Shown: in pieces, positions 21,719-31,808 of the stretch | Layout: the number at the start of each line of letters is the position of its first letter | Numbering within the stretch: the first letter of the stretch is position 1 | Source of the DNA: Bhargavaea beijingensis | GTDB lineage: Bacteria > Bacillota > Bacilli > Bacillales_A > Planococcaceae | Length of the DNA stretch: 57,968 bases | Reading direction: 5' to 3' | NCBI RefSeq assembly: GCF_900101985.1 | Contig: NZ_FNAR01000015.1 | Location: 1 to 57,968 of the forward strand | The notes under the pieces: model-generated | Told to the model about the DNA's origin: nothing | The model's input: only the letters and a program-made list of their open reading frames with translations | Database searches by the model: none | Made by a program: the position numbers and the translations under genes

Positions 21719-21922
21719 GTGGAGCCGAAGGAATACGGCATCGGAGATGTGGTGGAGATGAAGAAGCCGCATCCGTGCGGCACAAACGCCTGGAAGATCA
21801 TCCGCCTCGGAGCGGACATCCGGATCAAATGCACCGGATGCCAGCACAGCGTCATGATTCCGCGGCGGGAATTCGAGAAAAAGATGAAGAAAGTGCTTGA
21901 ACGCGCAAAGGCGGGGGAATGA
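21719..21922 (+). CDS. yyzM: DUF951 family protein (YyzM-like)
   Basis: A small protein of 67 residues carries the DUF951 core: DVVEMKKPHPCGTNAWKIIRLGADIRIKC, then CTGCQHSVMIPRREFEKKMKKVL. The three cysteines (PCG and CTGC) suggest a small metal- or nucleic-acid-binding fold, but function is unknown. GTG at 21719 is chosen because CCCGGAGGTGG lies 5-7 bases upstream. An ATG at 21677 would add 14 residues without a ribosome site. It is often found between mscS and ychF in Bacillales. Confidence 0.88.
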   Translation: MEPKEYGIGDVVEMKKPHPCGTNAWKIIRLGADIRIKCTGCQHSVMIPRREFEKKMKKVLERAKAGE

Positions 21923-22019
21923 TGGACATCCCTGCCTTTTCTTCTTATACTTATAAAGTTGTAGGGATTGAATCAGACTGTTTAATGTTTTGGATATAGA
22001 TTGAAAGGTTGTGGAAACC

Positions 22020-23120
22020 ATGGCATTAACTGCCGGTATCGTCGGGCTCCCGAACGTCGGGAAGTCCACACTGTTCAACGCCATCACCAAAGCCGGAGCG
22101 GAAGCGGCCAACTATCCGTTCTGTACGATCGACCCGAACGTCGGGATCGTGGAAGTGCCTGATGTGCGCCTCAATAAACTGACGGAACTTGTCAAACCGA
22201 AAAAGACGGTCCCGACCGCATTCGAGTTCACCGATATCGCGGGCATCGTCAAAGGTGCCAGCAAAGGCGAAGGCCTCGGCAACAAATTCCTCTCGCACAT
22301 CCGCGAAGTCGATGCGATCTGCCAGGTCGTCCGCTGCTTTGCCGATGAAAACATCACCCACGTCTCCGGCAAGGTCAACCCGATCGATGACATCGAAGTC
22401 ATCAACCTCGAACTGATCCTCGCCGATCTGGAAAGCGTCGATAAGCGCCTGACGCGCGTGTCGAAGATGGTCAAGTCGAAGGACAAGGAGGCCCTTGTCG
22501 AGGAGCCGATCCTGAAGCGTCTGAAAGAAGCGTTTGAAGAGGAAAAGCCGGCCCGGTCGGTCGACTTCACCGAGGACGAGCTGAAGGTCATCAAGGGCAT
22601 GAACCTGCTCACGATCAAGCCGATGTTGTATGTGGCAAACGTCTCGGAAGACGAGATTTCAGATCCGGACAACAACGAATACGTCCGGCAGGTCCGCGAA
22701 TTCGCAAAAGGCGACAATGCCGAAGTCATTGTCGTCTGCGCGAAAATCGAGGAAGAAATGGCCGAACTCGATGATGACGAGAAAGCGATGTTCCTTGAGG
22801 AGCTGGGCATCGAGGAAGCCGGCCTTGACCAGTTGATCCGCGCTTCTTACAACCTGCTCGGACTGGCTACTTACTTTACAGCCGGCGAGAAGGAAGTGCG
22901 CGCCTGGACATTCCGCAAGGGTATGAAGGCCCCGCAGTGTGCCGGTGTCATCCACACCGACTTCGAGCGCGGTTTTATCCGTGCGGAGACGGTCTCCTAT
23001 GAGGACCTCCTTGAAGCAGGATCGATGGCCGCTGCCAAGGAAGCGGGCAAGGTCCGCCTGGAAGGAAAGGAATATGTCGTCCAGGACGGCGATGTCATGC
23101 TGTTCCGCTTTAACGTTTGA
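22020..23120 (+). CDS. ychF: Redox-regulated ATPase/GTPase YchF (Obg family)
   Basis: YchF is a P-loop NTPase that prefers ATP and binds the 70S ribosome; it has been tied to oxidative stress responses. The 366 residues open with MALTAGIVGLPNVGKSTLFN (G1), followed by DPNVGIVEVPD, DIAGIVKGASKGEGLGNKFL (G3) and a C-terminal TGS-like domain (WTFRKGMKAPQCAGVIHTDFERGFIRAE). ATG at 22020 gives the exact B. subtilis length; the preceding in-frame ATG at 22011 is rejected. Confidence 0.97.
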   Translation: MALTAGIVGLPNVGKSTLFNAITKAGAEAANYPFCTIDPNVGIVEVPDVRLNKLTELVKPKKTVPTAFEFTDIAGIVKGASKGEGLGNKFLSHIREVDAICQVVRCFADENITHVSGKVNPIDDIEVINLELILADLESVDKRLTRVSKMVKSKDKEALVEEPILKRLKEAFEEEKPARSVDFTEDELKVIKGMNLLTIKPMLYVANVSEDEISDPDNNEYVRQVREFAKGDNAEVIVVCAKIEEEMAELDDDEKAMFLEELGIEEAGLDQLIRASYNLLGLATYFTAGEKEVRAWTFRKGMKAPQCAGVIHTDFERGFIRAETVSYEDLLEAGSMAAAKEAGKVRLEGKEYVVQDGDVMLFRFNV

Positions 23121-23132
23121 CGATACGAAATT

Positions 23133-23166
23133 GCCCCGGTTCCGCTTGATGCGGAACCGGGGCTTT
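23133..23166 (+). terminator. Terminator after ychF
   Basis: GCCCCGGTTCCGC and GCGGAACCGGGGC form a perfect 13-bp stem with the loop TTGAT, followed by TTT. It is stable although its T run is short. Confidence 0.8.
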
Positions 23167-23238
23167 ACGTATAGAAGTGCCGGAAGCGCGCATGAGATCA
23201 TACGCCCGCTTATTATCCGCAAGTCTCCGACAAACCTG

Positions 23239-23260
23239 CACCCCAAGAGGGTGTTTTTTT
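23239..23260 (+). terminator. Second hairpin with T run
   Basis: CACCC and GGGTG pair around CAAGA and are followed by seven T. It lies in the convergent gap between ychF and the DUF3267 gene and may back up the first terminator. Confidence 0.6.
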
Positions 23261-23284
23261 GGTCGTCCGGAAAACCGGAGACAC

Positions 23285-23899
23285 TCAGTTTTCGGAATCA
23301 GTGCCATCTTCCTGTGTTGCCGCCTTTCCCTTCGGGTTGTAGGCGTACAGCTTCGGTTTCTCGGGGTCGTCCCTGATCAGCCAGTTGTCCGGAAGTTTCT
23401 TCAGCTGGCGGTTCATCTCCAGGTCGCCCGCCGCCCCGCCGATCAGGAAGGCCGATAGCAGGATAAGAAGCTGGCTGTCCAGCCAGATGCCGATGATGCC
23501 GGGAAGCACCCCGGTGAGCCAGAGTGGCAGAAGAAGCGTGCGACGCATCGGCCGGTTCCGGAGCGGAATTTCGGTCGTCGCATATGCGATTCCCATCTCG
23601 AGGTTCACGCCATATGCCATTTTCCGGAACGGCACTCCGCCGAAAATCCGGAAACCGAGCAAATGGCATGCCTCGTGCAGCACAATCAGCACGGCATAAC
23701 CGACAGCGAACAGCAACAATCCGAGCAAAAAGCCTCCGAACGAGAAGGAAAGCGAGAACTCCCGGCGGATAACGAAACTGGCCAGATAAAGGACGGCCGC
23801 ACTCCCGCCCGTCAGCCAAAGACTTTGCCTCATCACCCGCTGCAGATCGACTTCAATCACCCGATCCGGCTCCTGCGCCGCAAGATTATTTATTTCCAA
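23285..23899 (-). CDS. DUF3267 family membrane zinc metalloprotease-like protein
   Basis: This 204-residue polytopic membrane protein has four hydrophobic stretches. A HExxH zinc motif (VLHEACHLLGFRIFG, about residues 73-87) lies inside the second stretch, as in DUF3267 site-2-protease-like proteins. The substrate is unknown. The C-terminal tail (about residues 175-204) is hydrophilic. The TTG start is preceded by GGGGGCG. The gene is opposite in direction to its neighbours and looks like a single-gene unit. Confidence 0.8.
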   Translation of the reverse strand: MEINNLAAQEPDRVIEVDLQRVMRQSLWLTGGSAAVLYLASFVIRREFSLSFSFGGFLLGLLLFAVGYAVLIVLHEACHLLGFRIFGGVPFRKMAYGVNLEMGIAYATTEIPLRNRPMRRTLLLPLWLTGVLPGIIGIWLDSQLLILLSAFLIGGAAGDLEMNRQLKKLPDNWLIRDDPEKPKLYAYNPKGKAATQEDGTDSEN

Positions 23900-24069
23900 G
23901 TCAATCGCCCCCAGGAATAGTGAGATTAGTGGAGTCTGAGTGAATGATAGTAAAGCCGGTCGGAGCAGAGGGCACTCCCGCGGAAGCGAATGCCCGGAGC
24001 GTAAATCACCTTGGCCCCATCAACAAATTATACGCCAACTTCCCTCTCCGCACTTTCCATAGAAAACAG

Positions 24070-24098
24070 TTGAAAACGGACAGGCACCGTGGTAGAAT
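24070..24098 (+). promoter_or_regulatory. rpsF operon promoter
   Basis: TTGAAA (24070-24075), a 17-base spacer, then TAGAAT (24093-24098). It lies about 85 bases upstream of rpsF and drives rpsF-ssb-rpsR. Confidence 0.8.
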
Positions 24099-24135
24099 AA
24101 ACCGATGTGAGTAAGTATTGAATATTTTACTCCTT

Positions 24136-24156
24136 GCCTGCCGCCCCGCGGCAGGC
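24136..24156 (+). promoter_or_regulatory. rpsF leader hairpin, candidate S6:S18 control element
   Basis: GCCTGCCGC and GCGGCAGGC form a 9-bp stem with loop CCC in the rpsF 5' leader, 12 bases before the AAGGAGGTGA ribosome site. rpsF leaders in many bacteria carry a hairpin bound by the S6:S18 complex. Position fits, but I cannot confirm the conserved bulge. Confidence 0.4.
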
Positions 24157-24184
24157 CACAAGTCCACAAGGAGGTGACATCTTG

Positions 24185-24475
24185 ATGAATAAGTACGAAA
24201 TCATGTACATTATCCAGCCGAAAATCGAAGACGAAGCGAAAAAAGCTCTTGTTGAGCGTTTCGACGGAGTACTCACTTCGAACGGCGCGGAAATCATCGA
24301 GTCGAAAGAATGGGGCAAGCGTCGTCTCGCTTACGAGATCAACGACTTCCGCGAAGGGGTTTACCACATCGTAAAAACCAACGCGCCTACGACTGCGATC
24401 GATGAATTCACACGTCTTGCCAATATCAACGAAGACATCATCCGTCACATCGCGATCCGCGAAGACGAGAAGTGA
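24185..24475 (+). CDS. rpsF: 30S ribosomal protein S6
   Basis: The 96-residue protein begins [22 protein letters not shown] and has the S6 core ([21 protein letters not shown]). ATG at 24185 is chosen for spacing to AAGGAGGTGAC; a TTG lies directly before it. The open frame continues upstream through the leader hairpin but is not coding. It is first in the rpsF-ssb-rpsR operon, in which S6 pairs with S18. Confidence 0.97.
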   Translation: MNKYEIMYIIQPKIEDEAKKALVERFDGVLTSNGAEIIESKEWGKRRLAYEINDFREGVYHIVKTNAPTTAIDEFTRLANINEDIIRHIAIREDEK

Positions 24476-24516
24476 TTCTCCGTTAAACAGAAACCACAAA
24501 AGGGGGTTGTTGTCTG

Positions 24517-25029
24517 ATGATTAACCGTGTTGTCCTGGTCGGCCGACTTACGAAGGATCCTGAACTGAAATACACGCAGTCGGGCATCGCCGTCACCCGT
24601 TTCACCCTTGCCGTGAACCGTCCGTTCACGAACCAGCGCGGGGAGCGGGATGCGGACTTCATCAACGTGGTGACTTGGAGGAAGCAGGCCGAGAACGTGG
24701 CCAACTTCCTGCGGAAAGGAAGCCTCGCGGGTATAGATGGCCGCATCGAGACGAGCAGTTTCGACGGCCAGGACGGAAAACGCGTCTTCATGACGGAAGT
24801 CGTGGCGGACAGCGTCCAATTCCTCGAACCCCGCGGAGCGGGCGGCGACCGCGGCCAGCAGGCACCGCCGTCCTACGGCGGACAGCCTCAGCAGAGCCAG
24901 CCGTCCTACAACAATAACAATTATCAGGGGCAATCCCCGAATCAGAATAACTATACACGCACGGATGAGGATCCGTTCTCGCCGGGCGGCGGACCGATCG
25001 AAGTATCGGACGACGACCTGCCGTTCTGA
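24517..25029 (+). CDS. ssb: Single-stranded DNA-binding protein
   Basis: SSB binds single-stranded DNA as a homotetramer and recruits replication and repair proteins. The 170 residues comprise an OB fold ([21 protein letters not shown]... [21 protein letters not shown]), a Gly/Gln/Asn-rich flexible linker from about residue 112, and the acidic interaction tip ending DDDLPF. It lies between the two ribosomal proteins, as in other Bacillales. Confidence 0.98.
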   Translation: MINRVVLVGRLTKDPELKYTQSGIAVTRFTLAVNRPFTNQRGERDADFINVVTWRKQAENVANFLRKGSLAGIDGRIETSSFDGQDGKRVFMTEVVADSVQFLEPRGAGGDRGQQAPPSYGGQPQQSQPSYNNNNYQGQSPNQNNYTRTDEDPFSPGGGPIEVSDDDLPF

Positions 25030-25071
25030 TCCTCACACCGGTAAAACCAAGAGCAAAGGAGGCGAACCAGT

Positions 25072-25305
25072 ATGGCACCACGTCGCGGACGCAGACGCCG
25101 TAAGGTCTGCTACTTCACGTCCAACAACATCACGCACATCGACTACAAAGACGTCGATCTGCTTAAAAAATTCATCTCCGAGCGCGGGAAAATCCTCCCA
25201 CGCCGTGTGACGGGTACTAGCGCAAAATGGCAGCGCAAGCTTACAGTTGCTATCAAGCGTGCCCGGATCATGGGCCTTCTTCCATTCACAGCGGAAGAAC
25301 GCTAA
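25072..25305 (+). CDS. rpsR: 30S ribosomal protein S18
   Basis: The 77-residue basic protein ([20 protein letters not shown]... [25 protein letters not shown]) is S18 with its usual single cysteine region. The ribosome site AAAGGAGGCG precedes the ATG. It is the last gene of its operon, closed by a strong terminator. Confidence 0.98.
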   Translation: MAPRRGRRRRKVCYFTSNNITHIDYKDVDLLKKFISERGKILPRRVTGTSAKWQRKLTVAIKRARIMGLLPFTAEER

Positions 25306-25318
25306 TCCTGCGAACAAA

Positions 25319-25351
25319 AGACGTTCCGGCTCTTGCCGGGATGTCTTTTTT
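25319..25351 (+). terminator. Terminator after rpsR
   Basis: AGACGTTCCGGC and GCCGGGATGTCT form a 12-bp stem (two G-U pairs) with a TCTT loop, followed by six T. Confidence 0.93.
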
Positions 25352-25484
25352 CTTTGGCCGGACGGACACCGCGGGCAGTCGCGGGGGCCCGTCCCTTTTT
25401 GGTCCCCAAGGCAAAACATGATACAATGATAGGAAGATTCCACTTGGAAATCTGGTGGATATCCTATCTGAAAGAAGGCTGACC

Positions 25485-26426
25485 ATGGGTAATGACAACG
25501 CGAGAAGACTGACCTTCGGCGCGATGATGGCCGCCTTGTTCACACTGCTTACGGCCATCACTTATTATGTGCCGGTTCTCGGTGTGCTCACGGTGTTCGT
25601 TATCCCGCTTCCGCTGGCGCTCTACGGCGCGCGCTACAGCCGCGGCCCCTCACTGATGGTGACGGGCGCCGGGGTCCTCCTCTCCTTCCTGATCGCAGGT
25701 CCGGGCGGGCTGATTCTGGCCCTGCTCAACGCCCCCGTCGGATTTATCATCGGGGATGGCGTGAGGACAGGAAAATCCAAATTATATATCTTCATGGCGT
25801 CGGGTCTCGCAGTCCTTATCACCGGAGTGCTGCAATACGCGGCTGCCGCATTACTGATGAACCTGAACATCATCGCCGAGCTGACCGGGCGGATGCGCGA
25901 CATGTACGTGCAGGCGGGCGAACTGATGGACCGCATGGGCCAAAAGCCTGCGGAATATGATGAAATGGTCTCCATCATTCTCATGCAGGTAGAGACGCTC
26001 ATCCCTTCCGCATTCATCTTCGTTTCCTACGCAACCGCCTTTGTGACGCTCGCCGTTATTTTCCCGGCCATGCGGAAGCTTGGCACAGCGGTGCCGAAGT
26101 TTCCTCCGTTCCGCGACATGAAGTTGCCGGCGGTTCTTCTTATCTACTACGTGATCATTCTGATTGCGTCGCTGATCGGGGAATTCGAGCCCGGTTCGAC
26201 GGGTTATCTGATTGTCATGAATGCGCTGCTGATCCTGCGTACACTGTTTTTCCTGCAGGGTCTGTCGCTGATCGCATATCTTCTCCATGCCTCCGGCAAA
26301 CCGGGCTGGCTCCTGGTGTTTGCGGTCTTCCTGGCGCCGCTGCTGTTCCCGATCATCTCGTTGCTCGGGATCATCGACATCGGCTTCAAGCTGAGGGGGC
26401 ATATTACGGGAAGCAAAGGAAAGTGA
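25485..26426 (+). CDS. yybS: DUF2232 membrane protein (YybS-like)
   Basis: This 313-residue integral membrane protein has roughly eight hydrophobic helices and the N-terminal pattern ARRLTFGAMMAALFTLLTAITYYVPVLG. The fold resembles S-components of ECF transporters, but no substrate is known. It sits ahead of gdpP in the yybS-gdpP-rplI order conserved in Bacillales. ATG at 25485 has AAGAAGG upstream. Confidence 0.88.
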   Translation: MGNDNARRLTFGAMMAALFTLLTAITYYVPVLGVLTVFVIPLPLALYGARYSRGPSLMVTGAGVLLSFLIAGPGGLILALLNAPVGFIIGDGVRTGKSKLYIFMASGLAVLITGVLQYAAAALLMNLNIIAELTGRMRDMYVQAGELMDRMGQKPAEYDEMVSIILMQVETLIPSAFIFVSYATAFVTLAVIFPAMRKLGTAVPKFPPFRDMKLPAVLLIYYVIILIASLIGEFEPGSTGYLIVMNALLILRTLFFLQGLSLIAYLLHASGKPGWLLVFAVFLAPLLFPIISLLGIIDIGFKLRGHITGSKGK

Positions 26427-26437
26427 GTGGCTGACGA

Positions 26438-28414
26438 ATGGGAAGTTTTTTCAGGCAACGGCCGATCCGGACACCGCTTGCGGTCCTGACGGTAATTGTT
26501 CTCGGGGCGACCGTCCCGATCTTGTTTTACAATGAATGGGTGGCGGCAGCTTGGCTGATTGTGGCCATCCTTGCACTGGCTGCCGCGTGGCGCACAGAGG
26601 CAAGGACTTACGCGGAGACCGAAAAGCATATCGAAAACCTCTCCGTCCGGATGAAGAAAGTCGGAGAGGAAGCACTTCTTGAGATGCCGATCGGAATCAT
26701 CCTCATCAACGACCAGTTCACGATCGAATGGGCGAACCCGTACATGTCCCAGCTGCTTGAGCACGATACGCTCATCGGCGAGGAGCTGTTCGGACTGTCC
26801 GAGGATTTCCGTTCTTTCGTCAAGGAAGGTGCCGACCCGGAGGGGGTCATCTCCCTCGGCAACAGGCAGTACAAGGTCATCTACAAGCCGGAAGAAAAGT
26901 TGTTCTACCTGTTCGACATCACCGAGCAGCTTGAGATCGAAACGCTCTACTACGCCGATCGCACGGTTCTCGGCATGATTTTGGTCGACAACTACGACGA
27001 ACTCTCCTCCGGCATGGATGACCAGACGAAAAGCCGGCTGAACAGCCTGGTGACCACCCGCATCAATGACTGGGGCGCCGAATACGGAATCTACGTGAAG
27101 CGGTTCAGCTCGGACCGGTTCCTCGCCGTCCTGAACGAGTCGATTCTCCACGAGCTGGAAAAGGATAAGTTCAGGATACTGGACTCGATCCGTGAAGAAA
27201 CGGCGCGTGAAAGCTCCGCGCTCACGCTGTCCATCGGAATCGGGGCGGATTCCGCTTCTCTTCCGGAACTCGGGGAACTTGCCCAATCGGGTCTTGACCT
27301 CGTCCTCGGCCGCGGAGGCGACCAGGTCGCGATCAAGCAGCCGAGTGGCCGGGTAAAGTTCTACGGCGGCAAGACGAACCCTGTCGAGAAGCGGACGCGC
27401 GTACGGGCGCGCGTCATCTCGCATGCCTTGCGTGACCTGATCCAGGAAAGTGACAAAGTGATCATCATGGGCCACAAACTGCCCGATATGGACGCCATCG
27501 GTGCGGCCGTCGGGGTGCGCAGGATGGCCCAGCTAAACGGTGTCGAGGGGTATGTCGTGATCAATCCGGACGAACTCGACGCGAGTGTCATCCGCCTCAT
27601 GGAGGAGATCCGCTCGGAGCCGGACCTGTTCAGGCACTTCATCACACCGGACGAGGCGCTCGGCATCATTACCGACCGGACGCTCCTCGTTATCGTGGAT
27701 ACGCACAGGCCGAATTTTGTCGTTGATGAGCGGCTGCTCGGCAAGGCGGAAAAGACAGTCGTCATCGATCACCACCGCCGCGGAGAGGAATTCATCGAGG
27801 ACACGCTTCTTGTCTACATGGAGCCTTATGCATCCTCGACGGCCGAACTCATCACGGAACTGTTGGAATATCAGCCGAAAGGCGAGAAAATATTGCCTCT
27901 TGAGGCCACGACGATGCTTGCGGGCATTGTCGTCGATACGAAAAGCTTTACGCTCCGGACAGGGTCCCGCACGTTCGAGGCCGCTTCTTATCTGCGGTCG
28001 AACGGTGCCGATACGGTGCTGATCCAGCGATTCATGAGAGAAGAGATCGGCACGTACCTGGAGCGGGCGGATATCATCCGGACCGTCGAGGTGCTGGAGG
28101 GCGGAATCGCCATCGCGCATGGCGAAGAAGGACAACCCCACAGCCCTGTTCTTGTCGCGCAGACAGCGGATACACTGCTCACGATGAAAGGTGTCGTCGC
28201 CTCGTTTGTCGTGGCACTCAGGCCCGAAGGACGGGTCGGCATCAGCGCCCGCTCGCTCGGCGACCTGAACGTCCAGCTGATCGCCGAGCGGCTGGGCGGC
28301 GGCGGCCATCTGACCAACGCAGCCGCACAACTTGATACAGAATCCGTCAGTGAGACGCTTGCCCTGCTGAAAGAGACCATCAGTGAAATGACAGAAGGGG
28401 GAACCGAAGAATGA
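26438..28414 (+). CDS. gdpP: Cyclic-di-AMP phosphodiesterase GdpP
   Basis: GdpP hydrolyses c-di-AMP to pApA, controlling potassium and osmotic balance and cell-wall stress. The 658 residues have two N-terminal membrane helices (about 12-50), a PAS/heme-binding domain, and a degenerate GGDEF domain. The DHH/DHHA1 hydrolase carries metal ligands in [21 protein letters not shown] and VIDHHRRG and ends in [12 protein letters not shown]. It overlaps rplI by four bases (ATGA). Confidence 0.96.
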   Translation: MGSFFRQRPIRTPLAVLTVIVLGATVPILFYNEWVAAAWLIVAILALAAAWRTEARTYAETEKHIENLSVRMKKVGEEALLEMPIGIILINDQFTIEWANPYMSQLLEHDTLIGEELFGLSEDFRSFVKEGADPEGVISLGNRQYKVIYKPEEKLFYLFDITEQLEIETLYYADRTVLGMILVDNYDELSSGMDDQTKSRLNSLVTTRINDWGAEYGIYVKRFSSDRFLAVLNESILHELEKDKFRILDSIREETARESSALTLSIGIGADSASLPELGELAQSGLDLVLGRGGDQVAIKQPSGRVKFYGGKTNPVEKRTRVRARVISHALRDLIQESDKVIIMGHKLPDMDAIGAAVGVRRMAQLNGVEGYVVINPDELDASVIRLMEEIRSEPDLFRHFITPDEALGIITDRTLLVIVDTHRPNFVVDERLLGKAEKTVVIDHHRRGEEFIEDTLLVYMEPYASSTAELITELLEYQPKGEKILPLEATTMLAGIVVDTKSFTLRTGSRTFEAASYLRSNGADTVLIQRFMREEIGTYLERADIIRTVEVLEGGIAIAHGEEGQPHSPVLVAQTADTLLTMKGVVASFVVALRPEGRVGISARSLGDLNVQLIAERLGGGGHLTNAAAQLDTESVSETLALLKETISEMTEGGTEE

Positions 28415-28857
28415 AAGTGATCTTCCTTAAAGACGTAAAAGGCAAAGCAAAAAAAGGTGATATTAAAGAAGTTTCCGTCGGCTACGCACAAAACTTCCTG
28501 TTCAAGAACAATGTTGCCGTCGAAGCGACACAGGCAAACCTGAGCAAGCTGGAAGGACAGAAAAAGCGAGCCGAGAAAGATGCCGCACAAGAGCTGGCCG
28601 AAGCAAAGGAACTGCAGGCCAAGCTTGAGCAGCTGACCGTCGAGCTCAAGGCAAAATCCGGTGAAGGCGGCCGGCTGTTCGGCTCGATCACGTCGAAGCA
28701 GATTGCCTCCGCGCTCGACAAGCAGCAGGGAATCAAAATCGACAAGCGGAAAATGGACCTGCCGGATGCAATCCGCTCGCTCGGCTATACCAACGTTCCG
28801 ATCAAGCTCCATCCGGACGTCACCGCGACGCTCAAGGTGCATGTGACGGAAGAATAA
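28411..28857 (+). CDS. rplI: 50S ribosomal protein L9
   Basis: The 148-residue protein begins with the L9 signature [30 protein letters not shown] (first 30 residues). A long central helix and the C-terminal domain ([16 protein letters not shown]) follow. It is translationally coupled to gdpP and is followed by dnaC 12 bases later. Confidence 0.98.
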   Translation: MKVIFLKDVKGKAKKGDIKEVSVGYAQNFLFKNNVAVEATQANLSKLEGQKKRAEKDAAQELAEAKELQAKLEQLTVELKAKSGEGGRLFGSITSKQIASALDKQQGIKIDKRKMDLPDAIRSLGYTNVPIKLHPDVTATLKVHVTEE

Positions 28858-28869
28858 GGAGAGAACGGA

Positions 28870-30222
28870 ATGGAACAGCAGTTTGACCGCGTCCCGCCGC
28901 ATAGTAATGAAGCCGAACAGTCGGTGATCGGGGCGATATTCCTCGAACCGCAGGCACTCATCACGGCAGCGGAGACGCTTGTGCCGGAGGATTTCTACCG
29001 GGTGTCCCACCAGAAAATCTTCCGGACGATGGTGACGCTCAGTGACCGCGGTGAAGCGATCGACGTCGTCACCGTCACCGAAGAGCTTTCGGCGAAAAAA
29101 GAGCTGGAGGACGTCGGCGGCATCTCCTACCTTACGGAGATCGCCAATGCCGTGCCGACCGCGGCAAACGTCTCGTATTACGCGAAAATCGTCGAGGAAA
29201 AAGCGCTTCTTCGGAGGTTGATCCGGACCGCGACAGGCATTGTTGAAGACGGCTTCACCCGTGAAGATGAGGTCGACGCGGTGCTTGCCGAGGCCGAGAA
29301 AAAGATGATGGAAGTCGCCAGCCGAAAAAATGCCGGCGACTTCAAACACATCAAGGATGTCCTCGTCCAGACGTACGACAATATCGAACTGCTCCATACC
29401 CGGAAAGGGGAGGTCACCGGCATACCGACCGGGTTCCGTGACCTCGACCACATCACGGCGGGTTTCCAGCGCAACGACCTGATCATCGTTGCGGCACGTC
29501 CATCCGTCGGGAAAACGGCCTTTGCGCTGAACGTTTCACAGAACGTGGCGACGAAGGCCGGCGAAAATGTCGCCATATTCAGTCTCGAGATGGGCGCCGA
29601 CCAGCTGGTCATGCGGATGCTCTGCGCGGAAGGCAATATCGATGCGCAGGTGCTCAGGACCGGTGCACTTGAAGCTGAAGACTGGCGCAAGCTCACGATG
29701 GCGATGGGCAGTTTGTCGAACGCCGGTATCTATATTGACGATACGCCGGGCATCCGGGTAAGCGAAATCCGCGCGAAATGCCGCCGGCTCAAGCAGGAAC
29801 ACGGACTCGGCATGATCATGATCGACTACCTCCAGCTGATCCAGGGCAGCGGCAAGCCCGGTGAAAACCGGCAGCAGGAAGTTTCCGAAATCTCCCGCTC
29901 ACTTAAAGGGCTTGCCCGTGAGCTGGAAGTCCCCGTCATCGCCCTGTCCCAGCTATCCCGTGGTGTCGAGCAGCGTCAGGACAAGCGGCCGATGATGTCC
30001 GACCTTCGTGAATCGGGGTCGATCGAGCAGGACGCCGATATCGTATCCTTCCTTTACCGCGAGGACTATTACGATAAAGAAACCGAAGACCAGAACATGA
30101 TCGAAATCATCGTTGCGAAGCAGCGGAACGGCCCGACCGGCACAGTGAAGCTTGCTTTCGTGAAAGAATATAACAAGTTCGTCAATGTCGACTGGAGCCA
30201 GCATGAGGCGCCGCCGGCATGA
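28870..30222 (+). CDS. dnaC: Replicative DNA helicase (DnaB family; DnaC in B. subtilis)
   Basis: This is the hexameric 5'-3' helicase at the replication fork. The 450 residues contain the N-terminal DnaG-interacting domain and the RecA-like domain with Walker A (AARPSVGKTAFALN), Walker B (MIMIDYLQLIQG) and the arginine-finger region SDLRESGSIEQDAD. The ribosome site AAGGAGA lies just upstream. Note the naming: the family is called dnaB in Gram-negatives and dnaC in Bacillus. Confidence 0.97.
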   Translation: MEQQFDRVPPHSNEAEQSVIGAIFLEPQALITAAETLVPEDFYRVSHQKIFRTMVTLSDRGEAIDVVTVTEELSAKKELEDVGGISYLTEIANAVPTAANVSYYAKIVEEKALLRRLIRTATGIVEDGFTREDEVDAVLAEAEKKMMEVASRKNAGDFKHIKDVLVQTYDNIELLHTRKGEVTGIPTGFRDLDHITAGFQRNDLIIVAARPSVGKTAFALNVSQNVATKAGENVAIFSLEMGADQLVMRMLCAEGNIDAQVLRTGALEAEDWRKLTMAMGSLSNAGIYIDDTPGIRVSEIRAKCRRLKQEHGLGMIMIDYLQLIQGSGKPGENRQQEVSEISRSLKGLARELEVPVIALSQLSRGVEQRQDKRPMMSDLRESGSIEQDADIVSFLYREDYYDKETEDQNMIEIIVAKQRNGPTGTVKLAFVKEYNKFVNVDWSQHEAPPA

Positions 30223-30227
30223 CTTTC

Positions 30228-30275
30228 AAAACCCGAACGTTCGATGCCGGAGTGCATCTGTGCGTTCGGGTTTTT
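30228..30275 (+). terminator. Terminator after dnaC
   Basis: AAACCCGAACG and CGTTCGGGTTT form an 11-bp stem around about 23 bases, followed by TTTTT. It abuts the purA promoter. The stem arms also resemble PurR boxes in inverted orientation. Confidence 0.8.
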
Positions 30276-30276
30276 C

Positions 30277-30305
30277 TTGACCCGTTACCGGATCATTGGT
30301 ACACT
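30277..30305 (+). promoter_or_regulatory. purA promoter
   Basis: TTGACC (30277-30282), a 17-base spacer, then TACACT (30300-30305), about 55 bases upstream of the purA start. Confidence 0.75.
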
Positions 30306-30360
30306 ATATCTGTTTGAAATCGGACGTGAACAATAGACCGTCCATCGGAGGTGCAGATCT

Positions 30361-31647
30361 ATGCCATCAGTGGTGGTAGTCGGAACGCAGTGGGGAGACG
30401 AAGGTAAAGGGAAGATCACCGATTTTCTTTCGGAAAACTCGGAGGTCATCTCCCGTTATCAGGGCGGTAACAATGCCGGTCATACGATCATTTTCGGCGG
30501 GGAAACATACAAACTTCACCTGATTCCGTCGGGGATTTTCTACAAGGATAAAATTTCGGTCATCGGCAACGGAATGGTCGTTGATCCGAAGGCGCTTGTC
30601 ACCGAGCTGGATGGGCTCCATGCACGCGGGGTGGAGACGGACAATCTCCGTATCTCGAACCGCGCGCATGTCATCCTGCCTTACCACATCAAGCTGGACG
30701 AAGTCGAAGAACTCCGCAAGGGTGACAACAAGATCGGCACGACCGGCAAGGGAATCGGCCCTGCCTATATGGACAAGGCCGGCCGGATCGGCATCCGGAT
30801 CGCCGACCTCCTCGACAAGGAAGTGTTCGAGGAAAAGCTGACCCGCAACCTGAAGGAGAAAAACCGCCTGCTTGAGAAGTTCTATGAGACAGAAGGCTTC
30901 AAGGTGGAAGATATCCTCGACGAATACTACGAGTATGGACAGAAGATCGCACAGTATGTGACGGATACATCAAAAGTGCTGAACGACGCACTGGATGAAG
31001 GGCGCCGTGTCCTCTTTGAGGGAGCACAGGGCGTCATGCTCGACATCGACCAGGGGACATATCCGTTTGTCACGTCGTCGAACCCTGTGGCGGGCGGTGT
31101 CACGATTGGTGCGGGCGTTGGCCCGACAAAGATCAACCATGTTGTCGGTGTCTGTAAAGCCTACACTTCCCGTGTCGGCGATGGACCGTTCCCGACGGAG
31201 CTGTTTGACGAAGTCGGCGACCGCATCCGTGAAGTGGGCAAGGAATACGGCACGACCACAGGCCGTCCGCGCCGCATCGGCTGGTTCGACAGCGTCGTTG
31301 TCCGCCATGCGCGCCGCGTGAGCGGACTGACCGATCTGACGGTCAACTCCATTGACGTGCTGACGGGTCTAGAGACGGTCAAAATCTGCACGGCGTACCG
31401 CTATAAGGGCGAGCTGATCACCGAGTACCCGGCGAATCTGCGGGTGCTGGACGAATGCGAGCCGGTCTACGAAGAAATGCCGGGCTGGGACGAAGACATC
31501 ACAGGCGTCCGTTCCCTGGACGAACTGCCGGAAAACGCACGCCATTACCTGGAGCGCATTGCCCAGCTGACAGGCGTCCAGATCTCCATCTTCTCGGTCG
31601 GACCTGACCGCACACAGACTAACGTGATCAAAAGCGTCTGGCGCTAA
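30361..31647 (+). CDS. purA: Adenylosuccinate synthase
   Basis: PurA joins IMP and aspartate with GTP hydrolysis to form adenylosuccinate, the first committed step to AMP. The 428 residues begin with the P-loop-like [14 protein letters not shown] and carry the catalytic NAGHT segment, [17 protein letters not shown], and the [14 protein letters not shown] loop. CGGAGGTG lies 6 bases before the ATG. It has its own promoter and terminator and is a single-gene unit. Confidence 0.98.
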   Translation: MPSVVVVGTQWGDEGKGKITDFLSENSEVISRYQGGNNAGHTIIFGGETYKLHLIPSGIFYKDKISVIGNGMVVDPKALVTELDGLHARGVETDNLRISNRAHVILPYHIKLDEVEELRKGDNKIGTTGKGIGPAYMDKAGRIGIRIADLLDKEVFEEKLTRNLKEKNRLLEKFYETEGFKVEDILDEYYEYGQKIAQYVTDTSKVLNDALDEGRRVLFEGAQGVMLDIDQGTYPFVTSSNPVAGGVTIGAGVGPTKINHVVGVCKAYTSRVGDGPFPTELFDEVGDRIREVGKEYGTTTGRPRRIGWFDSVVVRHARRVSGLTDLTVNSIDVLTGLETVKICTAYRYKGELITEYPANLRVLDECEPVYEEMPGWDEDITGVRSLDELPENARHYLERIAQLTGVQISIFSVGPDRTQTNVIKSVWR

Positions 31648-31658
31648 GCCGACAAGTA

Positions 31659-31687
31659 AAACCACTCTCTTACAGAGGGTGGTTTTT
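31659..31687 (+). terminator. Terminator after purA
   Basis: AACCACTCTC pairs with GAGGGTGGTT (one G-U) and is followed by six T, 12 bases after the purA stop. The rest of the 289-base gap to the next gene holds an AT-rich promoter region. No tRNA gene is present there, although tRNA genes occur in that interval in B. subtilis. Confidence 0.9.
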
Positions 31688-31808
31688 TGTTTTTACCGGT
31701 TTGCCCGTTACCCCTTCCTGTTTCTGTATTTTCTCCATTGTCATCCCTGTCATTTTACTGAAATAATCGACGAATATTTTGGTAGTGCGACTGGGTATTG
31801 GGTCCCAT

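Noticed and set aside
27988-29451. Open frame of about 490 codons antisense to gdpP, rplI and dnaC
   Set aside because: Crosses three real genes on the other strand, with no ribosome site or recognisable domain.
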